Assembly (NCBI GenBank): GCA_003640385.1
Contig: RCAB01000005.1
Span: 186,001-250,000, forward strand
DNA length: 64,000 nt
Reading direction: 5' to 3'
From: Setaria digitata
Taxonomy: Eukaryota > Nematoda > Chromadorea > Rhabditida > Setariidae
Under the pieces are notes generated by a model. That model saw only the letters and a list, made by a program, of their open reading frames with translations, was not told the origin of the DNA and did not search any database. The translations under genes and the position numbers were made by a program. This document shows, piece by piece, positions 49,863 to 61,588 of this stretch (within the stretch, counting starts at the first letter, position 1; each line of letters starts with the position of its first letter).

Positions 49863-52574
49863 TCATGAAACGTCTCTTGACATTTCTGAAGTTGGTGGAC
49901 CGGTCTGCATTTCCTCAGCTTGCAGTTGGTGGTGATCATGAGCTTGTTTCTCGATTTCTTTATCATTTGCATTACTGATGGTCGTCCTTATTAGTGCAGT
50001 AGACGAAACATCTACATCAGCAGGAGAAGCGGAAGGAATACTAACAGAATGCTGCTCAGCCACTGCTATCTGTGGTGACTGTGCTTCATCACTCGTTTTA
50101 TTTTTGGGTGAAGGCGATGAATCACCGACAGTTAATCGATAAAGTATTGGCGTTTCTTCTGCTAACTGCTCCCGCTCTACTACTGAAAAAAAAGAAGAGG
50201 AAAAAAGTTCGTGTAATTTTTATAACATATTCACTTTAATAATAAGTTTTAATGATAACTGGTCTGATAAGCAGTACCAAAAAATTATGATCGACAAGGT
50301 TTGAAACTAGAAGCACTGTGCGTTTTAAAATAAACTTTTGCTACTCTACATTCCAAGTATTAGTTCCAGGCTACTCGGAGGAAAAAATTTTCAAATCTGA
50401 TCTACTCCTCATCATCTATGACTTTCGAAAATTAAACACATAACCAACTTTGTTTCGCACGTAATGCTTCCTGCTTAGTTTTATAATCCTCATAAGCTTT
50501 CAGCAACTTTTCTGACCAGTCATCGACCATAGACGCATATTTTGCCTCATCGAGCTGCAACTGGTCGAATATATGCAGAACAGTAATTTACAAAACCAAT
50601 TGTGCTGCTGACATTACCAAACACACAAGGAAATGCTCTTGGAACTGGCCATATTATGATTTTTGGATCAAAGAATAATCCACATCCCAAAATAATGCTA
50701 AAGTTCAGAATTAACTGAATGACAGCTACATTTTACCCTTTGACAACTAACCTGAGGTTTTTCTTCACATACTTTTTTCAGTTTTGTTGCAAATTCTTCC
50801 GATGCAATTTCCATTGAACGCTTCTTGGTTTGGAAAACCTCACTCAGTTTCTTGAGTTCCTCTTCAAGTTTGCTCTGAAAACTATTGAACTTAATCACTG
50901 CTGTCGATTCAGATTTCATTGTGAAACAGCAAATTATGAAACTCGATATATTCTTAGAATATTTCTTACTTTATCGCATAACGATGGATAGTGTTCAGGA
51001 ATTACTGGAGACGTTTCTAAGAAAATTTAGATTAGATTAAAAAAATAAAAATTTATCATTTAAATACATCACATGGATTAACAAGACTCACCTGATGTAG
51101 CGCCAACGAAGTAGCTTGTTTCTTTAGCATTTCGATTCGATTTTGAGCAAGGACCGTTCGAGTATCAGTAACAACATTACCACTAAACAGATCCGCTATG
51201 AGGCGATGATTTCGGTCGAATCTATGATGAATAAATCACATGAGTAAGAAAAAATTTAATTAAGTAAGTGAATAAACAAATTAATTGCATGTGCATTTTT
51301 TTCACTTATCTATTATTTAAAGTGATGAACCTAACAGCAGCAATTCGGCGAGAAGATAAATCACCGAGTTCTTCATCTTCTACGGGCTGAATGACAACAC
51401 CTCCTGTATCTAAACGACCACGACTAGCTGCAATAAAGTGGCTCAATTTCGAATGATAACAGACTGATTATATGCTTCAGTTTTCGATGATGGTAGTCCA
51501 GTTTTGGCTAACCACTCTCTCTCTCTTTCTTATTCAAAATGGTTTTCTATCCTCCACGTACATCACTGCACACCGGAAATAAGGGATAAAGATTAATTTT
51601 TCGTTGACAGTAATCACAATATTGAGATACATAATTTAAATTACACTGTAATTTCTAAAATCCAATCCATTGTGAAAGTTTTACTAATTTACACCGACTG
51701 GAGAAAAACAAACAGAAAGAGATGTTTGCTGCTTCACTAGTTCAATGACAAAGAATGTTACAAAAGAAGTTGAAAAGCTACAATCCAAATAAACTGACCC
51801 GCAATTACGCCGCCAACTGTGTTTGACTTGTCGCTGACTTTCGCTCGATTTTTTGCTGATAAATACTGTTGATAAGCTGCCGAGTTGTGGTAAGCTTTTA
51901 ATGCCTTTTCATATTCTTGCCGTTCAATATCATACTCCTTCAAGAAAAAAGAAGAATTTGTGGATTAGAATTTAATTAAACGAAAAAGGATCTAGGCAGA
52001 TTTGAATACTATCGCTTCTTACATGAAACAGTAAGACAGAAACAGGGAAAAAACAAAAAAACCTGTTGGTAGGTAGCTTTTTCCGATTCCGGTGCGTCTC
52101 GCCACATTTGGCCAATCACTTTCCCTATATCCCATAGCTGACTATCTGGATTTTCTGCACGAACCTGAACAAATACCTTCTTCAAGTCCAAAACAATGTC
52201 ACAAATATGATAAGCAACCTTCCTTGCTACAACATATACGACTTAGCAAAGAAACGTCGAAATCATCGAGAAACATTCTTACTTTGGCCCACATTTTCCG
52301 ACTGAATCTCATATATGGAACCAATGGACGATCTGGTGGTTTGGGTGGCTTAAGTGAATTACTGTCAGTCTGAAAATAAAGCACTTGGTTTCTTTTTTTA
52401 AGGTGAAAGGTTTTAAAATGATAAGAGTTACTTAGTTTTTGCTAGTTATTAAAGGCTTAAAGTGCAAAAAGGAAGAAAAACTAATGGCTAGATTAAGAAA
52501 GAACAATGAAAGGCTAAGATTAAGGAAGAATGATTTACCTGACTTGACGGCCTCGGTGGTGGATGTCGAAACAT
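49863..52574 (-). CDS. swsn-3: SWI/SNF (BAF) complex HMG-box subunit, BAF57/SMARCE1 homologue
   Basis: Accessory HMG subunit of the SWI/SNF chromatin remodeller. Minus-strand exons: 52574-52539, 52369-52283, 52164-52063, 51937-51799, 51427-51331, 51221-51092, 50874-50752, 50554-50449, 50182-49863; phases agree, 379 residues. The HMG box is clear: PPKPPDRPLVPYMRFSRKMW, AKVRAENPDSQLWDIGKVIG, QMWRDAPESEKATYQQ, EYDIERQEYEKALKAYHNSA. Then the BAF57-specific NHRLIADLFS and TRTVLAQNRIEMLKKQA, and a coiled coil (SKLEEELKKLSEVFQTKKRS). The C-terminus is Glu/Gln/Ser-rich and disordered, as in vertebrate BAF57. It lies 575 nt from PPCS in the same orientation; the gap is too long for a typical operon. 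Confidence 0.94.
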
Positions 52575-53203
52575 GGCAACACTTGCTGATCCCTGCAATA
52601 GTTCTAGAAATCCCTAACTAGCAAATACTACAAACACTTCCCCACGCATTCACGTCACCACCCTCCGATCTCTCTTCTGTGTCCTCCTCCTCTTCGATGG
52701 CCTTTAAATGAACAGCAGGCCAGAATGAAACAAGTAGGATCGATCACTCGGCAATTTTAAATTCTGGCCCTTTCGGTAGGACATTTTTGGTTTCATATAA
52801 ATTGTACGGCTGGGCGTCACGAATTTAATGCTTTGACGGGATTGCTCTGAGGCTGTTCACGATTAACTGTAAAAGATCTGTACTTTTCTTACCTGGCTTA
52901 CCTTCGTTGCAACGAATTCAAACTCTCATGAAGGCACTCTCAAGTTACGTGTCCTCTGTCCTCTGTCTCTGGGTTCTCTGCTTGAAGCTTAGACCGTCGA
53001 ATGCATGACTCATCACACTTAGAAGACAATTAATTGACCTTCAGAAGTACTGGTGATGAATAGATGTTGAATAAGGAATTTCGAGGAGAGAATTATTACC
53101 AAAGTAACTCTGTAGAAATCAATGACGGACGGAAACCATTTGACTAACATTCTGATGAACAAAACCAGATTCCTTCAGTATAATAATTGGGAACGTTTTA
53201 CAG
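52575..53203. other. upstream region of swsn-3
   Basis: About 630 nt, relatively GC-rich from 52640 to 53000, likely the promoter side of swsn-3 and possibly shared with the plus-strand candidate gene that follows. An ATG at 53122 opens 43 codons but cannot be joined in phase to the next candidate exon. Confidence 0.35.
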
Positions 53204-54003
53204 AAAAACTTACTGGAGAAAATACAGAAGGAAATTTCATCATCAAATGACAACAAAGCATCAAAAAGCAAGCAAAGGGACACTGATTCAGACACTTTTG
53301 ATCAGAAACGAAGCGGAAAGCTATCATCGAAAGGTTCATTTCCCATAGATTGAAAAAATGTCGAAATTAAATTTCAGTATCTCTAGTCCTATCAGTTTCT
53401 TATAACATACATTATTCGAATGGAATTCATATCCTTTAAGATTGTTTGAATGAACAAATGTCAGTTGCATCATATTTTATAACAGGAGACTTATTAATCT
53501 CACCAACGCCAAAAAAGATATACCCTCCAATTGCTTCATCATAATTAAAGGATTTTGGTGTCAGTCACTCATCTCTTTTCACATTTCAGTCATGATTTGG
53601 TTTTCAACCTTGAACAAAAGTAAAGCTACACTTGCCGAGCTTACACTTTGTTACTCACAGAATGCTCCGCCAAGCAATACCTCTTCTTTTTTACAGAACA
53701 GGTTCCAGACGATTTGTTACCATCCTTAATTTGCCATGCAAGTTATTATACCACTGATCATTTAAGACAAAAGAAAAGGAAGAGCGAGAAGAAATTCGGC
53801 GGCGAGCAAGACGAGAAGCCTCGTGAGCTAATCATTTAAATTTAATGTGGAAATATATTTTAACAAATTTTTTTTCCGCAGTTTGGAAGAATCTTCTACC
53901 AACAAATTTGCACCGGCAGTTTTTGAAAAAAAAAAAAAACGCAACCTTGAAACCTGTCACTAATTTTGAACGCTTCCGAAAAGTAATTTGTAGTTGACTG
54001 AAG
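53204..54003 (+). CDS. candidate small basic protein, three exons, start unresolved
   Basis: Exons 53204-53333, 53697-53822 and 53882 to about 54003 join in phase. The product is Lys/Ser-rich: KEISSSNDNKASKSKQRDTD, then EQVPDDLLPSLICHASYYTT and RQKKRKSEKKFGGEQDEK, then LWKNLLPTNLHRQFLKKKKN. No domain is recognised and no start codon is placed. A second frame in the middle exon (KTKEKEEREEIRRRARREA) also stays open and joins to another frame of the last exon, so the reading frame is not certain. The last exon contains a run of 14 A that would be sensitive to sequencing error. It may simply be compositional noise. Confidence 0.3.
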
Positions 54004-55580
54004 TAACGAATTTCCTGCGCATTATTAATCCTACTATCTCATCTTTGAATATGTCAAATTCATCTTTGGCTACCTTGAATCTACAAATATCCACCAGAAT
54101 TATCCTACACTTAATGAATTGTTCTCATATAAAATAGCTTATTTAAATTATTTAAGTACAAGACAAGGAGAGGGCAGTGTATTCATAACACCACCATTTT
54201 ATCACTCATTTCTGCGCCACCAGTGACACCTATTAATGTAGTATCTTTGGTTTATTTTTTTTTAATTTTAAAATAAGTTTCGGAAAACAGAATCTTTGGT
54301 CAATGGTTGAGTGTAGACTTAATAGCAGTATTCTGAATGCAATTCTTACTTTTCTATTGCTACTTACTTGATCGGTAAGTAGAAAGCAGATATACTGCAC
54401 GTTACTAATAATTTAATAATATACGCTTGGTATATATGTATATATATATTTTCTGATATATCTATATATATATATAACGCAACTCACCTAATAACTTAAA
54501 ACTTCATTTTGAAGGCATATCACAGTCTTTTCTATCTATCTCTCCTGCTTTAGCTTCGCAGAAGCACAGCTAGTTCCAGCACGGTTCGCTTAAACTCGAT
54601 AACCATCACATTGAATGAATACCTAGATATCTTCGGAACATTCTTTGTAGCTTTTGCCTCCCATAGTGATCAGAAATCTCGCATAAAGCATCGAAATATT
54701 TGCAGTTACTGCCAAACTCTCATGTTTCAGCAAAGAAAATCTGATGGAACAAATAAGTATTGAACTAGATACCACTGATAGCAGAACAGAAGTATTTAAT
54801 AAAAAGGTCTCATTTTAAGATTCTCGAGCTGCCATTTCGCCTTCTACTACTCTTTATAGACTAGATATTTTTATCAACTACAAAATCCTCCATTTCGATA
54901 AACTTATACTAGATAGCATATTGTAATATGGTTGTCACCCTTCTTCCTCTTTATAACTGTTTTCTGGTTTCTTCCTTAAAAAAAATTGTGCAGTAGAAAA
55001 AAAATAAATGAAACCAATTACATTGCTTGAGCACTTCAGGAACGCAAACGCCTTCGAACATTCATCCAAAAAGTAATCACACTAATTCATTTTAACAGCT
55101 TTGCTAAATTAATCTAAGTGATTTTTATATTGTCTGTGTGTTATTATGAGATTTTCCTCTCATGACTTTACTTTCAACATCAAAATCTCAAGATTTTCAG
55201 GTGATTAACAATAGAAAACTTATCGAGCAGCATTAGTCGTAAACAATACGCTTCATTTAAACTGTGACAGTTTTTTTAGTTTTTCATTCCGAAACGCCGA
55301 ACTGCAAAGGAAAAATATACTACCGAGAAAATTATAAATGTGTTCCACTGGTAAATCGTACGCATATTCTTCAAATTAGGCTGAGCATGTTTTTCAAATT
55401 TAAATGTCCGAAAAATTTGCATCTCTTACTCTAAGGGGTAATTTTAGGAAGAACCATTACCAATAACACGACACTCATCTGAAGAATCTCGAGAAAAAGC
55501 AGAACAGAAAGTACCACATAGGTATATACTTTGCTGACCTTGCTGTAAGTATAGAGACTATTGAAAAAGCTCAAATGTGC
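54004..55580. other. gene-free stretch
   Basis: About 1.6 kb, AT-rich, with one TA simple repeat and no open frame worth reporting. Confidence 0.5.
54433..54477. repeat. TA-rich simple repeat
   Basis: Two blocks of TATATA separated by TTTTCTGATATATC, about 45 nt in all, in non-coding DNA. Confidence 0.85.
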
Positions 55581-55588
55581 CAAAGGAG

Positions 55589-55596
55589 TATAAAAG
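55589..55596 (+). promoter_or_regulatory. TATA box before a short secreted-peptide exon
   Basis: GAGTATAAAAGCAGAG sits about 35 nt upstream of the ATG at 55624, giving a very short 5' leader. Most genes here show trans-splice-type leaders instead, so a sharp TATA promoter is notable. Motif evidence only. Confidence 0.5.
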
Positions 55597-55623
55597 CAGA
55601 GGTTGTTCTACAGTCATACCTTT

Positions 55624-57298
55624 ATGGCTTTCCTTTTACAAATTGTTGTTCTGCTAACTATTCCGTACGTCCTTCAAAGTATGTCCCAACAACAAAAGGT
55701 AAAAACTCCTAGATAGAGACCAATAAGGCGGATTTAAGAAGAACAGAACAAAAACTCATTCCCACCGATATGAATTATTTTGATACAAGCAACGGCACTA
55801 GTAGTACTCCAATGTCAAGAAAATCCGACACACCAGAAAACTCCAAACAATTGAAAGCGTTAGAGAAGAAAATCACTACAGCAGATTCAAGGATACAAAA
55901 GACACCATCAAGAAAACCTAAACCAGACTTCCCTCCTATATCTGAATTGGTAATTACAGGAACTAGGGTAAGTCACTTGAAACCCAGAATAAATCATTAT
56001 TATGTTTACTAAGTCCAATTAAGTCTACTCCATTTATTCATTCATCCCATTTGCTCTAAAAATTATGAGCAGTTGTAAAGCATAGATCCAAACCGTTTTT
56101 CATAAAAGGGACTCCATTACTTCTACTGCACATTTTCTGCTTCACTAAAAAGGGAATAAGCAATAACTACCGCGATCATACTGCTATTATGTAATGTTGA
56201 ATTATATTTAAAGGATAAAGCGACAAAATGAATTCACCGCAAGGTATTTAAAACATTAAGACGTGGCGTTGTGTATTCGGTGGTGCTGTAGCTTCAGTGA
56301 CAGTAATTATCATGACATAGGGACCGATCTAGAAAAAATTGTATTTTCCAGACTTGAAAATTAGCCCACTGATGGCAGATTTTGAATCATATACGAAAAA
56401 ATGCAATCTGTTACAAACGAAATTTTTGACCTTATGAAGTTTATTATAGCATTTACAACGAAGAGAACGTGGTATGAAAAACAAAAGAACTGGAGCTTGG
56501 AAGAGTCAGTGACAGGAAATACATTGGAGAGAGATTCAAAAGATACTTCAAACAAGAGTAAATTCCACTACCTAGCTTGTGAAAAGTTTCTTAAACGGAA
56601 ACGGAACAAACGACTGGCTTGAATCAAATAATGAACTTCTTATTTCACTTAACATATCTTAGGATTTAATAGTAAATCCTAACATAAAGATTAGAAATAC
56701 CCCAGATTTAAAATATTTCAAACAACAATCCCACTTTCCCTTTTATTGTTATTTTGTGATCTCCTGAAACACGATTCCAAGGAAATATCTATGTTTTCCA
56801 AGCAAAAGTAATTGGAAGTCTTAAAGATTTAAAGATTTCCCGGGGAACCATAATTTTCCGGAAATTTACTTAAAACGTCAGTTTAAATATATGTATACCA
56901 TCAATGAATTTTCACTATATGCAAAAGATTAATGCGACAAAAAAAAAAGAAAGAACTATTCGATATTTGCAAAACCGCTAAACTCGAAAACGCGTTTATG
57001 GAAGATAATCATCTCTTTATCTATGGATTGTCCTAGGTAATGGTTTTACCTCTATCTGCTGTACAGTGTTAATTAGACGTTGACTTGCTTGGGAAAAAAT
57101 TCGTTTTTTTCTTCCTTTTTAAATAAAAAGCAAGTAAAGACCAAAAGAGTTATTGTAATACATATCTAGTATGAAAAATGAAAAACATAGAGTCAAGGAG
57201 AACAGGTTACTGCAGCGAATATACAGAAGTTTCCTGTGGATACTGCTTTGAGCAATAATTCAACATCCAGTCAAAGTTCCAGTCTTCCTAAAAAATGA
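55624..57298 (+). CDS. candidate secreted Ser/Thr/Lys-rich small protein
   Basis: Exon 55624-55698 encodes a strong signal peptide (MAFLLQIVVLLTIPYVLQSM then SQQQK) and ends at a good donor (AAG|GTAAAA). A second coding-like exon ends at 55967 (AGG|GTAAGT) and includes MNYFDTSNGTSSTPMSRKSD, EKKITTADSRIQKTPSRK and PDFPPISELVITGTR. It joins in phase to a terminal exon 57206-57298 (VTAANIQKFPVDTALSNNST, then SLPKK and stop). The join between the first two is unresolved: the in-frame acceptor (CTCCTAG, 55712) would leave an intron of only 14 nt, while the acceptor TTTAAG at about 55739 leads to a different frame that stops after 14 codons. So there may be two products or two genes. No known family. 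Confidence 0.4.
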
Positions 57299-57621
57299 CA
57301 GCTATTGATGGTGTGCAGTAGATGAATCCAAATGTTCCAGGGTCTCCTAGAATGTGTGAAAATGCTTATCGTACAATCCTCTAAAAAACCTCAAAATGTT
57401 AAGCAGTAAACTCTTAGTAAGCATTAGAGTCAAATTCTGTTAGCTCAAGATTATCAAAATTACCAAACAAAAGAAAATTAAAGTTTTTTGATAACCAACA
57501 GTTATCAAAAAATTTTCTCAGCAAACAAATATTTAGGGAAAACTTCAGCTTATTTCACATCCTTTCCTCTTCTGAAGAATATTTGAAAGAAGACATAAAT
57601 GAATTTTTAGAAATAAAGTAG

Positions 57622-60213
57622 CTAACTCTGTACCTCATAGGCTAGAGACTTGAATAAATTTCGAAACAACCGTCGAATAAATAAATAATCAGGTTCATCT
57701 TCGAATTTAAGAGCACGGCAGTAGTTCAATGCTATTGCAAATTGAACAGGTAGACCATGACAGAGAACCTACAATGAATCAAACATATTTTTTGGGTAAC
57801 CAATTATAGTGAAGCTATTTTCCCGGAGAAACTAAATTACAATCAATTCGATAATTCCCATAATAATAGGATTTGGATATAACTTTTCGAATGAATCACA
57901 ATAAATCTTCCAAAATCATATAATATTTGATGGTCGCGATTTCAATACGTACAGAAAAGAACCACCTCTACTGGAAGTGATGCTTTCGTTTCCAAGACCC
58001 ATTCAAATTCATCAGAAGTTCCAGGTAACTGCCATGGTAAATTCCCTCTGAAAATCGTTATATTAAAATCTGAAGGAAAAAAAAAAATTCCTCTCCTCTT
58101 CTGAATTTTTACTTACTTGAGAAAATATAGAATTATGTATACATAGGATTCTAGATCATCCCGTCTGGATGCAACCGTACCCAAATGCCTGTTAAGCGAT
58201 GAAAAGCAGAGTGAACCGTAAAACTCCTGAAATTATCAAATAGAATAATTTACCAAATAGTTAAAAATCTCTGAATGAACTGAGAAAAAAAAAATCTTCA
58301 AAAAAGTCATTCTATCAAGCATTCATGAATAAAATATCTACTTACAACATTTTCTTTGTAGGGGATGTGCTTGCGACGTCCACCACGGATATTAACATAT
58401 TTCGATGCATATTTCATGTTTAATAGGTAAAGTTTGGCAAAATTTTCTTCGATACCCATCACAAAAGTATCTGACTAGAAAAAAAAAACCCTTTCACACT
58501 TGTAACGATGTGATCATTACCACGATGGAGCTGAATGATATTATCAAAGATGTAACTGAACTGACTGACTACAATTACGACTCATAACAGATTAGCGAAG
58601 GCAAGAAATGAAATGAAACAAAATCTCGTTGGAATTTAATTAGCTTCAGATTATAGCCGTAGAGTAAGAATTAAAGGTCATTATGACATTGAACTTGGAC
58701 CTTCCTGATAATAACTATGCTATCTTTGTTTAGGGACGAAGTTCAAATATCACCATTACTTTATGAAGAGAATCCACTCCACCAAGAGATATACTAAGAT
58801 GGTATAGAGTTAAGATTGTGTGTCTAGAAATCAGAATGGCATACCGTGAGATCACCATGAACATAGCCTGCATCATGCATACACTGTATTCGATCCAACA
58901 TCTGATCAGCAAGCATTAACACTGTTTTCAGACTAAATCGTCTCCTGCAATAGGTGAAAAGCTCTTCCAGCGCAGGCCCTGCGAGATCCATAACCATTGC
59001 TTTGCATCCACCAACAATGCCAAACCTGTTGCAAACAGTTCTTCCTTATTACTCTTATTCGCACTCTTTCATATTTCATGTATCTTATCTCACGCTATAC
59101 TTCAGCGATCACCTAATAAATTTCAGTACATTAATCAGTCGAGGAGTCTCCGTCATTACTTGTCTTACCGGCTTTGAACTTAGCTCTAAACTATTTGTAC
59201 TACAATATTCACGATGAATTCAAAATTCTCACCAGTGCACGTGTGGCACGCCTCTTCCACGAAGATTTCTGTATACCATAAATTCATGTTCCAGATAATT
59301 CCCTTCTGGTTTCTTGTACTGTAATCATTACATAAAAACGCAATGCAGTCACTCATTAAAAATTGTCCCTCAGAAGTAAGTTGGGAGGAAAAAAAAAATG
59401 ACAGCTGATAAACTGATAGATTCGGAATAATAATTATTGCATTAGCTAGCTTAATATTGGAAAAGGTCTTGTAAAATCCCAAAAGCAAATTTCATGTAAA
59501 TATAGGGCTAAAACAGATGAAATAACAAAAGTTCTTTAGCACCACAAAAGGATATCATAGTATCCAACCAGTATAAACTCGTTATTTAGCAATTAATTTA
59601 TGTTGTAGAAAGTTGAACTTTAACTGTTACGTTATAATTAGACTTTCAATTTAGTGGAAATCACTTATTAGTTCTTATGTCCATGGCTTTTAACGCTGAA
59701 ACAAACTCATTCTCGACTGTTTCAGAAACTCTTTAATGCTTACTCTGTGAACTGTGAACTGCTGTACCAAATCCGACATTTCATATATAACATATCATTT
59801 TTAAAATGTTACAATGAGACTGATGAGCATTCTTAGTAGTGTAATTATTACTGCTGCAGCAAGCTTTTTATCAATTTTGTATAGTTCATGAGAATCCGAA
59901 TAAGAAGTGTTTAACGAATGCCAAATTAGTTTGGCATGCACTGATTAAAAACTCGTTCAGGGGATTTCAAATCCCCACTCTTTGTTAGGCATAATTCTTA
60001 TAGTTTAACCGAGAATCAAGAAGAAAGTTATCACTCTACCTGACATTTTGCTCTGGTTTGTTTTCCCCTAGAAATTTTTTCCATTTTCACAGCTACATAA
60101 CGCTTATCAGCATACCGCACAGCAATGAAGATTTTCTTGGATCTGAGCTCATTCAATAATCGGGATCTGCCATAACTGGCAGAAAAACTACCACTTCTCA
60201 CGGCGATTTCCAT
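57622..60213 (-). CDS. casein kinase 1-like pseudokinase
   Basis: Minus-strand exons: 60213-60040, 59318-59233, 59025-58845, 58474-58346, 58226-58117, 58047-57966, 57768-57622; all phases agree, 302 residues. The CK1 fold is evident: YVAVKMEK (Lys43), [95 protein letters not shown]. Catalytic motifs are altered: HRD-I-K-P-D-N is HGDLTSDT (143-150), losing the loop Lys and the metal-binding Asn; DFG is NMK (166-168). The glycine loop is not a clean GxGxFG. The protein ends right after the kinase domain. Frame and splice sites are intact, so it is probably expressed and kept as a non-catalytic protein. It is a neighbour and likely old paralogue of kin-19. Confidence 0.85.
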
Positions 60214-61588
60214 CGGCCACAGCAGTTAGGATAATTTAGAACTGAAATGTGTAAATCAGACTGACTGGTTGGGAATTCAACATGGTGGTCTGGGCTCTCT
60301 GACACCATGAAATAAGTGGTAAGGACCCAAAGATCGGGCATTAATCGGTGAAAGGACCGATTTAATGTGAAACTGAAGAAAGGTAATAAGAATCATCATA
60401 ATTTACTACGATAAAAGCGAAACCATCGACCGTCCTCAAATCCTCACTACAAAGTTTACAAAGAAATACACCAGTGAAGTAGTCTTTAAAACCTGCTTTG
60501 TGGAGATGTATCATCAGCTAACTTCATTAACAGTTGCTGTTACACCAGCATTTTGTGACTGGGCAAAACAAGATGCTATAAATCACGTAACATAACGCAT
60601 CAAGTCGAGAGTGAACATTTCAAGGTACTCTTGAAAAATTTAAGAATATTCCATAATCCACTAAAGAAAAAAAAGACTGCAACAATCATCGCCACTTTGT
60701 TATGAGAGCTTAACCAACAATGCCATAAGGGCCAACGTTACCTACTCCCAATATGTGCATGTAAGTAATGCGGCTTGTGTTTAAACTTACTTTAACACGA
60801 GAAAAATGAATTACTTTCATATCTTCCAAAAGCCAATTGATAAACTACTGACAAACTAACATATTTGCATTTAGCAGAAAAAAAGTAATTGCAGGAGATG
60901 GATTGGTGGCTGCAATCCAATCAGAACATATGCGGCAAACGAAATTTTCTTTTTTTTTTTTTTTTTCAGATAAAATAAACAAAATATGAATAATTTCTAT
61001 CCGCACTTCAAAACTGCCTCAGGTTTAATTTGTCATTGTTCCAAGTGACACAATTTCTTCGGTCAATAAAATCAGGAAAGTAACGGAAAAAATAAGACAA
61101 TTCTCAAAACTATCCACACAATGGAGTTATACGTTCCGTACATGATCAATCAATTTCTAAAAAGGAAAAAATTTTGAACTATTACTTTACCACTATCCTA
61201 CAACAATGACACTGTACGAGTGATACCTGTAACTGAGCTGAAAGCCACCACTCCTTTTAACTGGACAAAAATGCAACTCCTAAGTATCTGAATTAAAAAA
61301 TATCAACACATCATAATTTAATCCAAGCAATCCCCAATAGAGTGAACCATTATCCTAAATTTAATTTCATTAGAAATATTTATTTTTGTTCTTGGAATTA
61401 CTGAAGAGATTGACATACTCAAGACACCAGAACATCACTCCAAATCTTACGCCATGCGAAATATCAGACAGAAACAATGATAAAACTTAAGACAGGAATT
61501 TGGATAAAATTCTCATAGAAACATTTTCCAGTTAATAACTGAACACTTGTAATAATCCCGATATTTCCAGCAATCATTGTACGATTTT
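60214..61588. other. intergenic region between the two CK1-family genes
   Basis: About 1.4 kb. Two small foldbacks lie close to the pseudokinase start: CATGGTGGTC/GACACCATG (60281-60309) and AATCGGT/ACCGATT (60343-60362). A 17-nt T run lies near 60950. No open frame is supported. Confidence 0.45.
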
